From positions 2,095 through 56,172 of the forward strand of contig NZ_FBYA01000005.1 of NCBI RefSeq assembly GCF_001517545.1: a stretch of 54,078 nt of DNA, written 5' to 3'. This document shows, in pieces, positions 12,101 to 18,158 of this stretch (its first letter is position 1; the number at the start of each line of letters is the position of its first letter). A program made the position numbers and the translations under genes. This DNA comes from Limnohabitans sp. Rim47. Its GTDB lineage: Bacteria; Pseudomonadota; Gammaproteobacteria; Burkholderiales; Burkholderiaceae_C. The notes under the pieces are model-generated. The model did no database searches. It was given only the letters and a program-made list of their open reading frames with translations, and had not been told where the DNA came from.

Positions 12101-14376
12101 GTGGACGCCTGAGTAATACTCGTTCCGGCCAATAACTCAAGCTTGCCGTTAGGCAAATTAACCACTTTATTTCCGGTTGATGCCTCAAAATTAATGGTGG
12201 TCCCAGCTTCAAGTGTTAGCTTATTGCTCGTCGTTGAATTTATGTAGTAATCACTAATTCCTGAATTCTGCCAACCGTATACCGCAATAAGGCCTGAGGC
12301 AAGCACCCTGACATTTCCCGAATTCAGCGCACTGACTATCGTTCTGGTTTTTAATGTAGCGACCCCAGGATAAGAGACGCCATCCACCGTTGGGCCATAC
12401 GTTTTAGTGGTTTCACTGCCTGGATCAATAGCGTTCGCCGATGGGTTGGCTGCTTGGGCGGTAAAGGTGGTGGTGCCAGTTGTCGTGTAGTTAAAACCTG
12501 TCCAGTCAGGGGTAACAATCCACAAATGCTCGGGGTCTAATAACCATTCGCCATCAAGCCCATGGTTTGATTTGGTGGACACAAAAATAGCGTCACCCAT
12601 TTGCAGCCATCTACCGGACGTTTCCACTTGGCCGCCATTGCCGCCATTCACACCGCCCTTGGCCAAGATACTGCCTTCCACGGTGGTCACCGATTTGGCA
12701 TTGTGAATATCACTCCACAACACCACCGTGCCACCTTGGCCGTTTTCTGTGGCGCTGGCATCAATTACCACGGCTTGGCCCATGGTCACGGTGGTGGCTT
12801 GGGGCAAGTCGCCCGTGCCTTGCCAGCCGCCGCCCACATACACCTCGCCTCCACCGCTGGCACCCGTGCTGTCGATGCGTGTGCTGTCCTGTAGAAGCAG
12901 CGTGGTACCGGTGATGGATACCAGACCACCACGTCCACGGCGGCTGCTGGTGCTGATCAGGGTATTGCCGTTGATCAACACAGTGGGTACACCAGGCAGT
13001 GGCGACGACGGGTCTATCGGCATCGCGGCTGAGCCAGGTGTGGCACGCATTTGCACTTGGCCTCCGCGGATCTCGCCATCGACCACAAGAGTACTGCTCG
13101 TGACCGTCACATCGCGGCCTTCTACAACGATGGCACCACCCACGCCCGCGTTGCTGGTGGCAGAAACCGTGGCACTGTCGATCTTGACCGCATGGCTGGA
13201 CTCGAGACGCACCTCGCCACCGCGGTCGATACCGTCTGCACGCACTTGCGACAACGGTGCCAGCACAATGCTTGCAGGTGCCGTTTGGGGTGCGGCGCTG
13301 CTGGTTTGAATCAGCACTTTGCCGCCAGGCCCTTGGGATCCAGAAACGTCAATGACGCCCGCGTTTTCAATGCGTTGCGCCTGAATGTGCACCTCACCAC
13401 CTTGAATGACCCCTTTGGCATTGAGCACGCTGGTGCTGGTCAATTGCACCTTGCCGCTTTGCAGCAAGATGCGCCCGCCCTGACGGGTCAGGCTGTTGGC
13501 ATTCAGCTGCCCACTGTTGATGATTTGGCCAGTCAAAGCATCCATGGCCGTGGCGCTGAGGATGATCAATCCATCGGGGGCATGGACTGCCGTTTTGTTT
13601 TCGACCAATGTCGCGATCAGACTGGGGCTGACCGTGATACTGGCCAATTTGCTGGAAGGGTCAAAGTTAAGGCTCACAACTTCTGCACCCGCCATGACGA
13701 CGGTGCCTTGCTGCGCCAAGATCAAGCCTTCGTTGCGCACCTGCGGTGCCAACAAGGCCACATAACCACTGAGTGCGACTCGAATAGCTCCCTCGTTGAC
13801 CACAGCACCTGTGGCTTCGTTGCGAGAGAAGTCGGCTTTGCCCGCCATGAAATTGGCGTCACTTTGACTCATGGTGGTAGCGGTCACGGCCCCCACATCC
13901 AACACAGCGCTCTTGCCAAAGTACACACCGGCGGGGTTGATCAATGTGACCTGGCCGGGCGCGTTGATCTTGCCAAAAATCTGACTGGGGTTAGCGTCGC
14001 GCACACGGTTCAAGGTGGCAGCTTGTGCGTTGGGCTGGTTGAAGTTGACTGTGCCGGCCGACCCCACATTGAAGGTGCCCCAATTGATCACGGCCCGTTG
14101 TGAACTTTGGTCAATGTTGAGCACCGGCGCAGTGGCTGTACCCGCTCTGCCCATTTGTGCAATGCCCGCAGCCACCTGCCCTTGTGCGGGCAATTCGGTC
14201 GGGGCTGGCGGTCCGGCCGCGGCCGACCCCAATTGCGCGGCCATCCCCAACACAACAGCCAGCTTGGCCATTTTTTTAACAAGAGAACTCCGTTTTCCGC
14301 ACGAACGGGCAGTCTCCGCCACCACCGTCCAGGTGGCGGTGACTTCGTTGAAGACGATGCGGTAAACCTTGTTCAC
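91..14376 (-). CDS. Giant filamentous haemagglutinin-like TPS adhesin (TpsA), 3' part frameshifted
   Basis: This is a secreted filamentous surface adhesin of a two-partner secretion system. The start is GTG (14376-14374). Residues 1-25 resemble the extended signal peptide region (ESPR) found in TpsA proteins, followed by a hydrophobic stretch ending in AAAG near residue 55. The TPS domain follows, with INPAGVYFG at about 146-154 matching the usual NPNG(V/I)xFG signature. A WLLDPEHLWI segment at about 610 is also typical of FhaB-like proteins. The rest is beta-helix repeat: autotransporter-associated strand repeats of the type GTLTLSGANTYSGGT, a GNIxxxG-rich block (about residues 1390-2325) and a C-terminal tandem repeat of about 69 residues. 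Two non-repetitive inserts interrupt it (11040-11490 and 5215-5780). No C-terminal beta-barrel is seen, as expected for TpsA. The stop at 91-93 appears to come from a one-base frameshift at 106-108; coding sequence continues in another frame to the window edge. The gene lies 13 bp downstream of tpsB. Confidence 0.93.
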   Translation of the reverse strand: MNKVYRIVFNEVTATWTVVAETARSCGKRSSLVKKMAKLAVVLGMAAQLGSAAAGPPAPTELPAQGQVAAGIAQMGRAGTATAPVLNIDQSSQRAVINWGTFNVGSAGTVNFNQPNAQAATLNRVRDANPSQIFGKINAPGQVTLINPAGVYFGKSAVLDVGAVTATTMSQSDANFMAGKADFSRNEATGAVVNEGAIRVALSGYVALLAPQVRNEGLILAQQGTVVMAGAEVVSLNFDPSSKLASITVSPSLIATLVENKTAVHAPDGLIILSATAMDALTGQIINSGQLNANSLTRQGGRILLQSGKVQLTSTSVLNAKGVIQGGEVHIQAQRIENAGVIDVSGSQGPGGKVLIQTSSAAPQTAPASIVLAPLSQVRADGIDRGGEVRLESSHAVKIDSATVSATSNAGVGGAIVVEGRDVTVTSSTLVVDGEIRGGQVQMRATPGSAAMPIDPSSPLPGVPTVLINGNTLISTSSRRGRGGLVSITGTTLLLQDSTRIDSTGASGGGEVYVGGGWQGTGDLPQATTVTMGQAVVIDASATENGQGGTVVLWSDIHNAKSVTTVEGSILAKGGVNGGNGGQVETSGRWLQMGDAIFVSTKSNHGLDGEWLLDPEHLWIVTPDWTGFNYTTTGTTTFTAQAANPSANAIDPGSETTKTYGPTVDGVSYPGVATLKTRTIVSALNSGNVRVLASGLIAVYGWQNSGISDYYINSTTSNKLTLEAGTTINFEASTGNKVVNLPNGKLELLAGTSITQASTEGGSISAGTLILGKCSACTTNPSVTLTNSNNQISNIQASNISALSVLSSTALTVNASNISSSGAVSLTSTSTVTLTGSITTTDTASGNVSIQAAGLAGAGNVVLASSREFSVNQSGGSTYSGVISGAASTFTKLGLGALSLTGANTYSGGTVISAGTLQAGNGSSTGSLGSGNVTNNATLKFDLSADTTVANNISGTGTLEVVARFNRFYDSTSSSSLSNSAYETIATNTTVAELLNRISGGALHGTSTSSGTAGVESGVNNKTFNAATNTGSFYILFQDATYTKRVMVLLQQSGANVQAKVDSSGFEFFQDTSTALLKAVNAQAFNGDMVYAVNSGVGGYGLRALDRSAKVTFTGNLTHTGNTTLTPVTTATTAGLCGTASMVCVRYVNPTMQVAGGLGNSAVTNNGNLIFANSSAQTYAGVLSGSGVVINNAAADLTLSGTNSFSGNVYLQAGKVIAGNNAAFGTAPIYQVSGLGSTADLNGKTIANNFYLLGAGTSSAGALINGDSSNAATASGTVTVVANSTLGGTGAMTLSGVVSASTNTVTFANASGFTATNTGNSIQNIVISNSALTLKTNQALSVAASSLSGASTLQTVAADKDITIAGAITNNLDGSSLTLMASKDIVFTNSVSGASGKSLNVSAYSDTDNSNAGGIRFGAFMSTWGGNVVLAGGTADATVGCAGTFSCTGGYASKGISNIGIHLAGATQYIQAGGGNITLRGLGNPTSSTYGDGILLDAAGGITTTGNGAITLTGVATGEWNGIRIYNTALSSGSGDITLTGNSNSTSSYDGVRLHGSTAVSTTGKVTISGVGGTAHYGVFTTNTASISAGGDITLNGQNAARNWGVALESSGTIQSTAGNISVTGAGTGGVYLTLTQLIAANNASTPISGGNITINGTGSSNYGLQQQSSSLTAFGSITVNASSTGNRGSYFGGTGTNLAVGNITLNSTSTSGNNWGMFVETNKIFQSTAGNIAITASGQGGAYIYGKLIAANSEANPTSGGTITINATGTSAHGLQLDTSFLVAHGAIDITALNTSTLHTFRMEGASGSIKSNSDISIQAGYATGSSLGTWGLVVDTGRSIQSTGGNITINARGSWGGLYVSTSATSIVAGNHLTDPTAGGNITLNTTGGSGYGTQMVAGSLVANGSISLTSTGGLEGAYIYGAGLFKANGDININARSNTTSNWAYFQSDSRFIQSTAGNISITANGGYGLYVNGGGIVAGNSTTAPTAGGSITINAATTGSNADGAGLRMDATGTAILAYDDVTIYANGASAGMNGSAGNGHGILMWGSNQIIRSFNGDLSMTGYANRWIDNNASTAGISGGITLYSSTDTLRAKGDITLKGVSMQGIGLYLTVADGGSTTQGVRSDTGNITMDGLINNSSFGATYIRLPIVASAGSIYITGAGGLNGIRQDGWQGNITAAADIQLIGYAKTSDGLYFSSGGITSTGGNVTLSGYTPSATSTDYGIYSSAPAVSAANGSVIFQGAKITSASTGSGVFVNAATNTTNGQINPIYALADADNPAFGPAKGINWLGSITANTSTGYIQIHSKAPSITGNMTAYGLALLGTNQSYSLTGTGSSIQAITASLGTGSLTYTNTGPLTIGSYGSISGITAGSVTLTAAGLLGSENITTTGAGAITLNPASGSYNYSGAISGGVLLSKSGNGTQILSGNNTFTGATTISGGVLRVTNSGGLGTAAGGTTVSGGALELSGGITLADALTLSGTGVSGNGAVRSLSGANTLTGGITLGAVTEMQVDADSLSITPSTGNAFAGAFGLTLQTDGNLTVGGVMATSTGSLTKTGSADLYLTGNNTFTGSTTISGGTLYLGTGASAGTVLGAIVNNGSLVVNRSNDVTLAGLISGAGSLTKQGAGTLTLSGANSYGGVTTVSGGGLQISSDGNLGLSPVALTTGKLVLNGGSLMASETFTLSNLRGITLAADSALAVASGKTLTYLGVITDGASSYALTKAGSGALVLGAAQTYDGLTSVTGGTLRLGAGASLNGGAGGLSLATGTTLDIQSNALTLGSLSMAGTAAIINGAGSSSLTVTGASVLANTITTTGHQIYNGAVTLAEDTNLVTTSNGSITFNSTLDSVSAASPKNLSANISSSTYYWVDWTSVNDAAKTVTGTVTIDGTVITVVYSNPQGWAGVQTSGGTNYWTGSPSPYTSALVANGPASTDIIRLQYAGTQSLTFSESVENVAFSVVSLNGNGYGFNQDFTIASYAGFNGAGSGFYGTGTLSKSYDSATQQYKLLGTSGEPHGTIRFVNSTTNLSWTSLSNENWNGFTVGVNSTTSTIGKLQLNGVTGGSAAVGNITTNSAFKTTAEIASAQSVAVTKTSQIGGNITTTAAQTYAGDATLTSNATLNGTVINLAAVNLAANGLTLNNSAASQISGVVSGTGSITKQGTGSLKLNGANTYSGGTTVSSGLLWVNASTTGTAGAITSSAVGRGQVTVASGAALDLGGYSLANTLSLSGTGISTSGALYNSTSTAATLSGAITLGADAVIKGNTGDLTLSGAVNGAFALAVLTDNKTIMQSGVIGASAAPTSLTWNAGSGNITLGASVTANGPVSITGGDLALNSNLVSTHASTGNVTVDTTGLTGTGGIQLANGRAFTLTQSGNSTYAGAITGIGASLNKAGAGALYLTGESSYSGGTTISSGYLELNMGGRMVGDIVNQAQLAFNQNANLTYSGLISGTGSVVKYGSNILSLSANNTYSGTTTIAAGTLQIGAGGTTGSMGTGALSNSGTLSFNRSDDITLTGVLSGIGSLQQTGTGKLILAAENTYSGNTTISTGTLQVGLGGVAGKLGTGAVINNALLTFDRSDNITVANAIGGTGALTKLGVNTLTLTANNTYSGTTTINAGTLVLQNDAPNPISKTFAGSGALRIESSANNFTNAFSTAGWNFGNTLTGLTLGKVGNSANITLANAITVAGPITVLGGKIELVNDVTVTTSDQLRLIASKDIVASAGVDLSTQGGNMTLSANSDGSAGGGILMTGATVRTHGGNITLGGGLDGSGYAEGSADGAVGQRYRGVWIDQTTLDASGSSANGNVAIRGKGWQGADWVSPATADYAIGIDVVTNTVIKTGGAGTVLIDGIGGKNNRSDSHGVGVNLFNGPQIYTDSGAITLIGSAGTGLARERSGILMDGGNTASIYSTSGAISLTGIAAVNETGIKFNAGVNLGWNGTSGNTTGALTLNANAMTPGSGLVMKTAGGLTIQSVGDSFSSAFSTSGWSFGSTLGGLTIGKASNTANITLANATSVAGAVSLLGAVVTLSDNLTTTNASTGDISITTTGLTGTGGVTLADGRTLTVTQSGTSSFGGVVNGAGAALVKAGAGTLTLSGVNSYTGTTTVGSGTLKSGASGTLHDSTAVTVVGNATLDLNGFSETVGSIAGGGSIALGAATLIAGGSDADSTFSGVISGTGSLTKAGAGTLTLSGPNTFTGATRVSGGTLASGAASVLHDSSALTVEAGAVWSLSGFAETVASISGSGQIKLGSATLTMGGGNANTTFSGVISQAGGLTKVGSGILTLSGANTYEGATLISSGTLAISHASGLGSAAAGTTVSNGAALDLVGVNVVGEALSLAGGTFKDATSSWSGSVNLAAHSFIEVGSGDTLTITGVIADGGNAYGITKLGAGTLVLSADNTFSGGSTISAGLAQLGHVRGLGTTAVAVASGSAVDVAGFNAANTWTLAGTGVSSSGALANTASNSVILSGAVVLSADTTIKTVGDLTLSTVNGGHALTLNNTGRVILGGAVGGSTALSALSVTGIATLGANVTTTGTQTYAGAVTLSGGDRTLSGSTINTQSTLVGGGNALIISGDADVDGAYTGLRSLSISGDSNLGADVTTSSTQIYSGAVTLSGGARTLTGSSVNTRSTLAGGNNALTITGDADIDGTFSGITDLSVSGGSNLGANVTTSGTQIYVGAVTLSGGARTLTGSTVNTQSTVDGGGNALIITGAADVDGDVSRLASLSVSGAADLGGHITSTGTQTYAGAVGHDNA
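103..810 (-). repeat. Tandem repeat of about 207 bp in the tpsA 3' region
   Basis: Three complete copies and a partial copy of a unit of about 69 residues are visible. Each begins with TQ(T/I)Y(A/S/V)GAV, passes through LSGG(A/D)RTL(T/S)GS, a GGGNAL or GGNNAL segment and a D(A)DIDG or DADVDG segment, and ends in NLGA(D/N)VTTS. The TQxY starts lie near 747, 545, 337 and 128, giving a period of about 207 bp. The first break in the main frame falls in the last copy. Such repeats can change number by recombination. Confidence 0.8.
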
Positions 14377-14389
14377 AGTCTTTTTTTAT

Positions 14390-16189
14390 TCAGAAAGGAA
14401 TGCTGGCTGTCAGCCAGACACGGCTGAGGCGAAGGGTGCCATCGTTGTCTTTGCCCTCTGAAGTGGGCCGTGGATTGGGTGACACGCGACGTGAAACGGT
14501 GACCTTGGCCTCCGCACCCGAAACAAAACGGTAAGTGACCGACACACCGCGACCGTGCAGCATGAGTTCATTGCTCTGGTCATTGAGCAGCGTGGTGCCA
14601 TCTGCACGGAATGGGACCTTGAACTGGGTCACACGACCATAGTCATAAAACAACGTGGATTGCCACTGTGCATTCCAGTCACGCCGCAGTTCCAGCGTGG
14701 CAGTGACGCCAGCGCTGCCTCCAGCCTCGCTGCCGGGGAACGCACGAACCCCCGATGCGCCACCCAAATACAACTTTTCTGAAGAGTCCAGGTTTTTGCT
14801 GGCCCATTGCTTGGATGCGGCCATGAAGACGGAGTGCTTGCCATCAATGAACTGCAGGCGGGAAACGGTTAAGCGGACTTTTTCAAAATCGCCTTGCGTC
14901 CGCGCCTCTGTTGCATCCATGGAAGCTGCGCCAGAGGGCCCCAAATTGACCGAGCCACGCGCATGCACCATGGCCACTACGTTGTTGCCACCGCCCCACA
15001 GTCCATCCATGTGACTGAAGTTCATGGCCATCGTGTGGTTATGCACTTGGGTGCGCCGCACTACGCCTAAGGCGCCAGGCACCTCCAAGTCAGATTTATC
15101 CACCGCATTGCGGTACTCCAAACCCAAGTCCAAACTCAAAGTGGTGTTGCTGGTTCTTAGCCAGGGGGCGAGCAGATGCAGGCCATACACATCGCTGAAA
15201 CCTTCAGGTCGCAGGCGCGCGCCATCCGGCTTGTACTTATCCAGGATGCGGTAATTCATGCGACTGACTTCGGCGCTGAAGGAAAGGCCACGCCATTCTT
15301 CAATGCCCACGGGGGTGCTAACCGCAGCACGCACATAGATGCTGCCCATATTTTTGCTTGCGGAAAACGAGAATTGCTCCCCCGTGCCAAAGGGGGAATT
15401 GACTTGCATCTGCGTATTCAAACGCACGATGCCCGTGGATCGGCTGCCCATGTTGTCGGTACTGACTTGTCCGGCCAGCAACGTTGTGCTCTCGACCTTC
15501 ACAAGCAAATCTGAAGTGCCGGGCAGAATACCTGCCTGCAAGCTGCCCGTTACGGACACACCGGGCAAATCACCAGTCACCAGCAGCGCCCAGTCCATGT
15601 CGTTGAACTGGATGAGGTGTCCAAGCTGCATGTGGTTTTGAATCAACGACTGGACGCGACGGCGAACCACGTCGCCCAATTGCGCTTGGGCCTCTTGCAT
15701 CTGCACAATCACTCGGCCTAACTTGCCCTCGATCACTGTGATGGTCACATGCCCCTCAGAGACATCTTGGTCTGGCAACACCGCTTGCGCCAACCAACCT
15801 TGATCGCGGTACAGCGAAGAGATCTGGGCCACGGCTTGCTGCAGCTGCGCAAGGCTGATGTCTTTGCCCAACCAAGGTGCCAAAAGGGCTTCGATCTGCG
15901 ACGTGTTCACCAAGGTGTTGCCTGAAACAACAATGGCTTTGAACAGGAAGGTATCTTCTCCTGGTGCGGCCACTGAAGGCAACTCTGGTTGCTCAGCGGT
16001 CGGCCCCAATTTAGGCAAAGTGGGCGTAACTCCCGACTTCAAAGTTGGGTCTGTTTGCAGTTGCTGCATCAGCTGACCTGCACGATCGGGCGGGTACTGT
16101 AATACTTGCGCGACTCCCGCTTGAGCAGCCCCCAGCAGAATCAAAACCGCAAAATACTTTCGGCAAAAATAGAGGCACAATATTCGCAT
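14390..16189 (-). CDS. TpsB two-partner secretion outer-membrane transporter (ShlB/FhaC/HecB family)
   Basis: Outer-membrane beta-barrel of the Omp85 superfamily that exports the neighbouring TpsA adhesin. The 599-residue length fits the family. A hydrophobic signal peptide covers about residues 1-27. A first POTRA-type domain begins near FKAIVVSGNTLV (about 83-94) and includes LYRDQGWLAQAVLPDQD and TVIEGKLGRV; a second follows before the barrel. The conserved loop-6 motif appears as VRAFPGSE near residue 480 (VRGY in FhaC). The protein ends in phenylalanine (ASIPF), the usual outer-membrane barrel signal. The gene ends 13 bp before tpsA. The chosen ATG sits inside a perfect palindrome (16179-16201) and has no clear Shine-Dalgarno sequence, so the exact start is less certain than the gene itself. 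Confidence 0.93.
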   Translation of the reverse strand: MRILCLYFCRKYFAVLILLGAAQAGVAQVLQYPPDRAGQLMQQLQTDPTLKSGVTPTLPKLGPTAEQPELPSVAAPGEDTFLFKAIVVSGNTLVNTSQIEALLAPWLGKDISLAQLQQAVAQISSLYRDQGWLAQAVLPDQDVSEGHVTITVIEGKLGRVIVQMQEAQAQLGDVVRRRVQSLIQNHMQLGHLIQFNDMDWALLVTGDLPGVSVTGSLQAGILPGTSDLLVKVESTTLLAGQVSTDNMGSRSTGIVRLNTQMQVNSPFGTGEQFSFSASKNMGSIYVRAAVSTPVGIEEWRGLSFSAEVSRMNYRILDKYKPDGARLRPEGFSDVYGLHLLAPWLRTSNTTLSLDLGLEYRNAVDKSDLEVPGALGVVRRTQVHNHTMAMNFSHMDGLWGGGNNVVAMVHARGSVNLGPSGAASMDATEARTQGDFEKVRLTVSRLQFIDGKHSVFMAASKQWASKNLDSSEKLYLGGASGVRAFPGSEAGGSAGVTATLELRRDWNAQWQSTLFYDYGRVTQFKVPFRADGTTLLNDQSNELMLHGRGVSVTYRFVSGAEAKVTVSRRVSPNPRPTSEGKDNDGTLRLSRVWLTASIPF

Positions 16190-16201
16190 ATTGCGAATAT
16201 T
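16179..16201. promoter_or_regulatory. Perfect palindrome spanning the tpsB start codon
   Basis: Two perfectly complementary 10-base arms, AATATTCGCA and TGCGAATATT, are separated by TAT. The tpsB ATG (16189-16187) lies in the centre. The half ATATTCGCAAT also occurs directly before the tonB ATG (18098). It could be an operator or an mRNA hairpin that hides the start codon; no known regulator consensus was recognised. A CATAAT-like -10 lies just upstream on the coding strand, but its -35 is weak. Confidence 0.5.
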
Positions 16202-16256
16202 ATGAAATTGTCAATTCAATACCCAAAAAAATCCAAAGATTTTAATTTCAATAACT

Positions 16257-16676
16257 TTATTGATATTGGCGGCGTTGAATTGTTATAAATGTCAACTTCT
16301 GCAATCCAGCAGCTTGCGCCCATGCCATGACTTGGGCAACCCGGCCATAAGGGACCGCCTCGTCAGCTTGCACTTGCAATTGGTAGTGAGGCGTCTTGCC
16401 ATCGACCACCATGAAGGCCTTGAGTTCGGCCTCCGAAATATGGGCTCCTTTGTAGATCATGGATCCATCCTTTGAAATCACAAGAACCTCATTTTTGGCC
16501 TGATCGCGCTGCACCACGGGATCCGTCTGGGGCAATGAAATTTTCATAGCCTGCGGTGTGATCATGGGAGCTGTCACGATGAAAATAATCAACAGCACCA
16601 GCATCACGTCCACCAAAGGCGTGACATTGATCTCGGCAATAGCGCCATCTGTATCGCCAGAACTGCGCATGCTCAT
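16257..16676 (-). CDS. exbD: ExbD/TolR-family biopolymer transport protein
   Basis: Inner-membrane proton-channel component that works with ExbB and TonB to transmit proton-motive force to outer-membrane receptors. The 139-residue protein has a short cytoplasmic N-terminus, the signature INVTPLVDVMLVLLIIFIV with the membrane aspartate required for proton movement (near residue 23), and a periplasmic domain with the PYGRVAQVMAWAQAAG segment typical of ExbD/TolR. Its start overlaps the exbB stop by 4 bp (ATGA), so the two are probably translationally coupled. It is 67 bp upstream of tpsB on the same strand. A TolR role is possible but less likely, because tonB rather than tolA/tolB is adjacent. 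Confidence 0.92.
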   Translation of the reverse strand: MSMRSSGDTDGAIAEINVTPLVDVMLVLLIIFIVTAPMITPQAMKISLPQTDPVVQRDQAKNEVLVISKDGSMIYKGAHISEAELKAFMVVDGKTPHYQLQVQADEAVPYGRVAQVMAWAQAAGLQKLTFITIQRRQYQ

Positions 16677-17323
16677 TTCTGAACCCCTATGGCAGATGAC
16701 AAATGTTTCATGGCCAACCTGGCAAACGCATCGGCAAAAGACGCCATCTGAGTGACTCGCAGCTTTTGTTTACGCAGTAAAAAATTGTAGAAAAGCACGG
16801 CAGGCACGGCCACAGCAATGCCCACAGCTGTGGCAATCAAGGCCTCACCAACCGGGCCGGCCACCACATCTATGCTCGCTTGACCGCTCTCACCAATGTG
16901 CTTTAGTGCATTCATGATGCCCCAGACCGTACCGAAGAGGCCCACAAAAGGCGAGATAGAACCAATCGTTGCCAGCTCCGAAAGGCCTCGTTCTTGTGTT
17001 CGCAGTTGCTCCTGCATCGAGTGGTCCAAGGCACGCTCAAGGGCAAGTTGAGGATCAACCAACACACTGGGGCCACTGTCCTGCAAGTCCTGAACAGCGT
17101 TGACTCCAACCTCGGCAATGCGGGCCAAGGCGCACTGAGACGTTTTGATCAGCCCTGGCAACTCAGACCATGCGCTTACTTTGAAGAAGCTTTGCTCAAA
17201 AGTTTTCATCTCGCGCACGTCATGTTTGTCCTGACGCACTTTGACCCACGCCACTGTCCAAGTCACCACCGACAACAGGACCAAAATGCCCAATACGGCA
17301 TTGACAATGAGTGCATCCAACAT
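16673..17323 (-). CDS. exbB: ExbB/MotA/TolQ proton channel protein
   Basis: Inner-membrane partner of ExbD and TonB. The 216-residue protein has one N-terminal transmembrane helix (about residues 5-27), a cytoplasmic loop, and two C-terminal helices. The family core reads ATIGSISPFVGLFGTVWGIM followed by GPVGEALIATAVGIAVAVPA, which are characteristic of ExbB/TolQ. A Shine-Dalgarno sequence (GAGGAA) stands seven bases before the ATG. The gene starts 25 bp after the tonB stop and overlaps exbD by 4 bp, giving a tonB-exbB-exbD operon that probably reads on towards tpsB-tpsA. Confidence 0.93.
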   Translation of the reverse strand: MLDALIVNAVLGILVLLSVVTWTVAWVKVRQDKHDVREMKTFEQSFFKVSAWSELPGLIKTSQCALARIAEVGVNAVQDLQDSGPSVLVDPQLALERALDHSMQEQLRTQERGLSELATIGSISPFVGLFGTVWGIMNALKHIGESGQASIDVVAGPVGEALIATAVGIAVAVPAVLFYNFLLRKQKLRVTQMASFADAFARLAMKHLSSAIGVQK

Positions 17324-17348
17324 ATTCGTTCCTCTTGATTGCCTAAGA

Positions 17349-18098
17349 TTATCGGGCGGCTCTCAACTTGAAAGTGATGGGCACCCTCACCACAGTTTTG
17401 GTCATCACGCCATCCTTGCGCGCAGACCTGAAACGCCAGCCTTTAATGGTATCCAAAGCCGATTGGTCCAGCCATTCGTTGCCACTGCTTTGCGCAAGAC
17501 GAACAGCAGACACCGAACCATCCGGATTGACGTCAACCGCGACTTCGACCGTCCCCTCGGCACCGACGCGAAAAGCGGCTTTGGGATAAGGAGGCTTGGG
17601 GTTTTCTTTGTAGGCCGCTTGCACGTCAGGCTCTGCGGTTCTGACTGTTTCTTGCAGAACCTGCGCCTGTCCTTTGGGAACAGCCATCGTTGAACTGCCC
17701 GGCAATGCCGATGCATTGGGCTCTGCCGATGACGCAATCGGCGCAGACTTTTCAATGGGTTGACTCACCAAGGCCGCATCCGGCGATGTATTGGGCAAAG
17801 CAGGGATAGAGGGTTTTGCAACCACCAGGCTTTTGGTTGGGGATTTTTGTACAGGCGTTCGACTTGCCGCCCCGCCTTGCCCGGCCTGTGCTGTGACGGC
17901 TTCTTCAAGACCACGCTGAAGTTCGGGAGCGGCCGCTCCTATTTCGATCGTGATGGAATTGAGTTTGCGCGGCAATTGAAAATTGGGTGACGCCAGCAAC
18001 AGCCAGGCCAACGCCAAATGAACAGCCAACACCATTCCCAAAATTCTCAAATGCTGAGAAACAGGATATGACTGCGGACGCTCAATAGACAACTGCAT
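17349..18098 (-). CDS. tonB: TonB-family energy transducer
   Basis: Periplasm-spanning protein that couples ExbB-ExbD to TonB-dependent outer-membrane receptors. With the ATG at 18098 it has 249 residues: a cytoplasmic stretch, a single N-terminal membrane helix (LGMVLAVHLALAWLLL), a low-complexity Ala/Pro/Ser/Lys middle, and a C-terminal TonB domain beginning at about NPKPPYPKAAFRVGAEG and containing VDVNPDGSVSAV and LDQSALDTIKGWRF. The frame is open up to 18377, but that extension would overlap the divergent gene at 18159 and places an odd Cys/Phe-rich stretch before the membrane helix, so the shorter start is preferred. The ATG follows ATATTCGCA, the same sequence found before the tpsB start. 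Confidence 0.9.
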   Translation of the reverse strand: MQLSIERPQSYPVSQHLRILGMVLAVHLALAWLLLASPNFQLPRKLNSITIEIGAAAPELQRGLEEAVTAQAGQGGAASRTPVQKSPTKSLVVAKPSIPALPNTSPDAALVSQPIEKSAPIASSAEPNASALPGSSTMAVPKGQAQVLQETVRTAEPDVQAAYKENPKPPYPKAAFRVGAEGTVEVAVDVNPDGSVSAVRLAQSSGNEWLDQSALDTIKGWRFRSARKDGVMTKTVVRVPITFKLRAAR

Positions 18099-18158
18099 TG
18101 CGAATATAGGTAAACTCAAACGGTTTATACATGAGTTCAACTTGAGGAGAATGCAGCC

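Noticed and set aside
13051..14103. 350-residue plus-strand frame opposite the adhesin N-terminus
   Set aside because: It lies fully antisense to the TPS domain and has an unnatural His/Arg/Asp composition.
1..14376. Classical autotransporter with its own beta-barrel
   Set aside because: ESPR and TPS domain at the N-terminus and an adjacent tpsB identify two-partner secretion; the strand repeats alone are not diagnostic.
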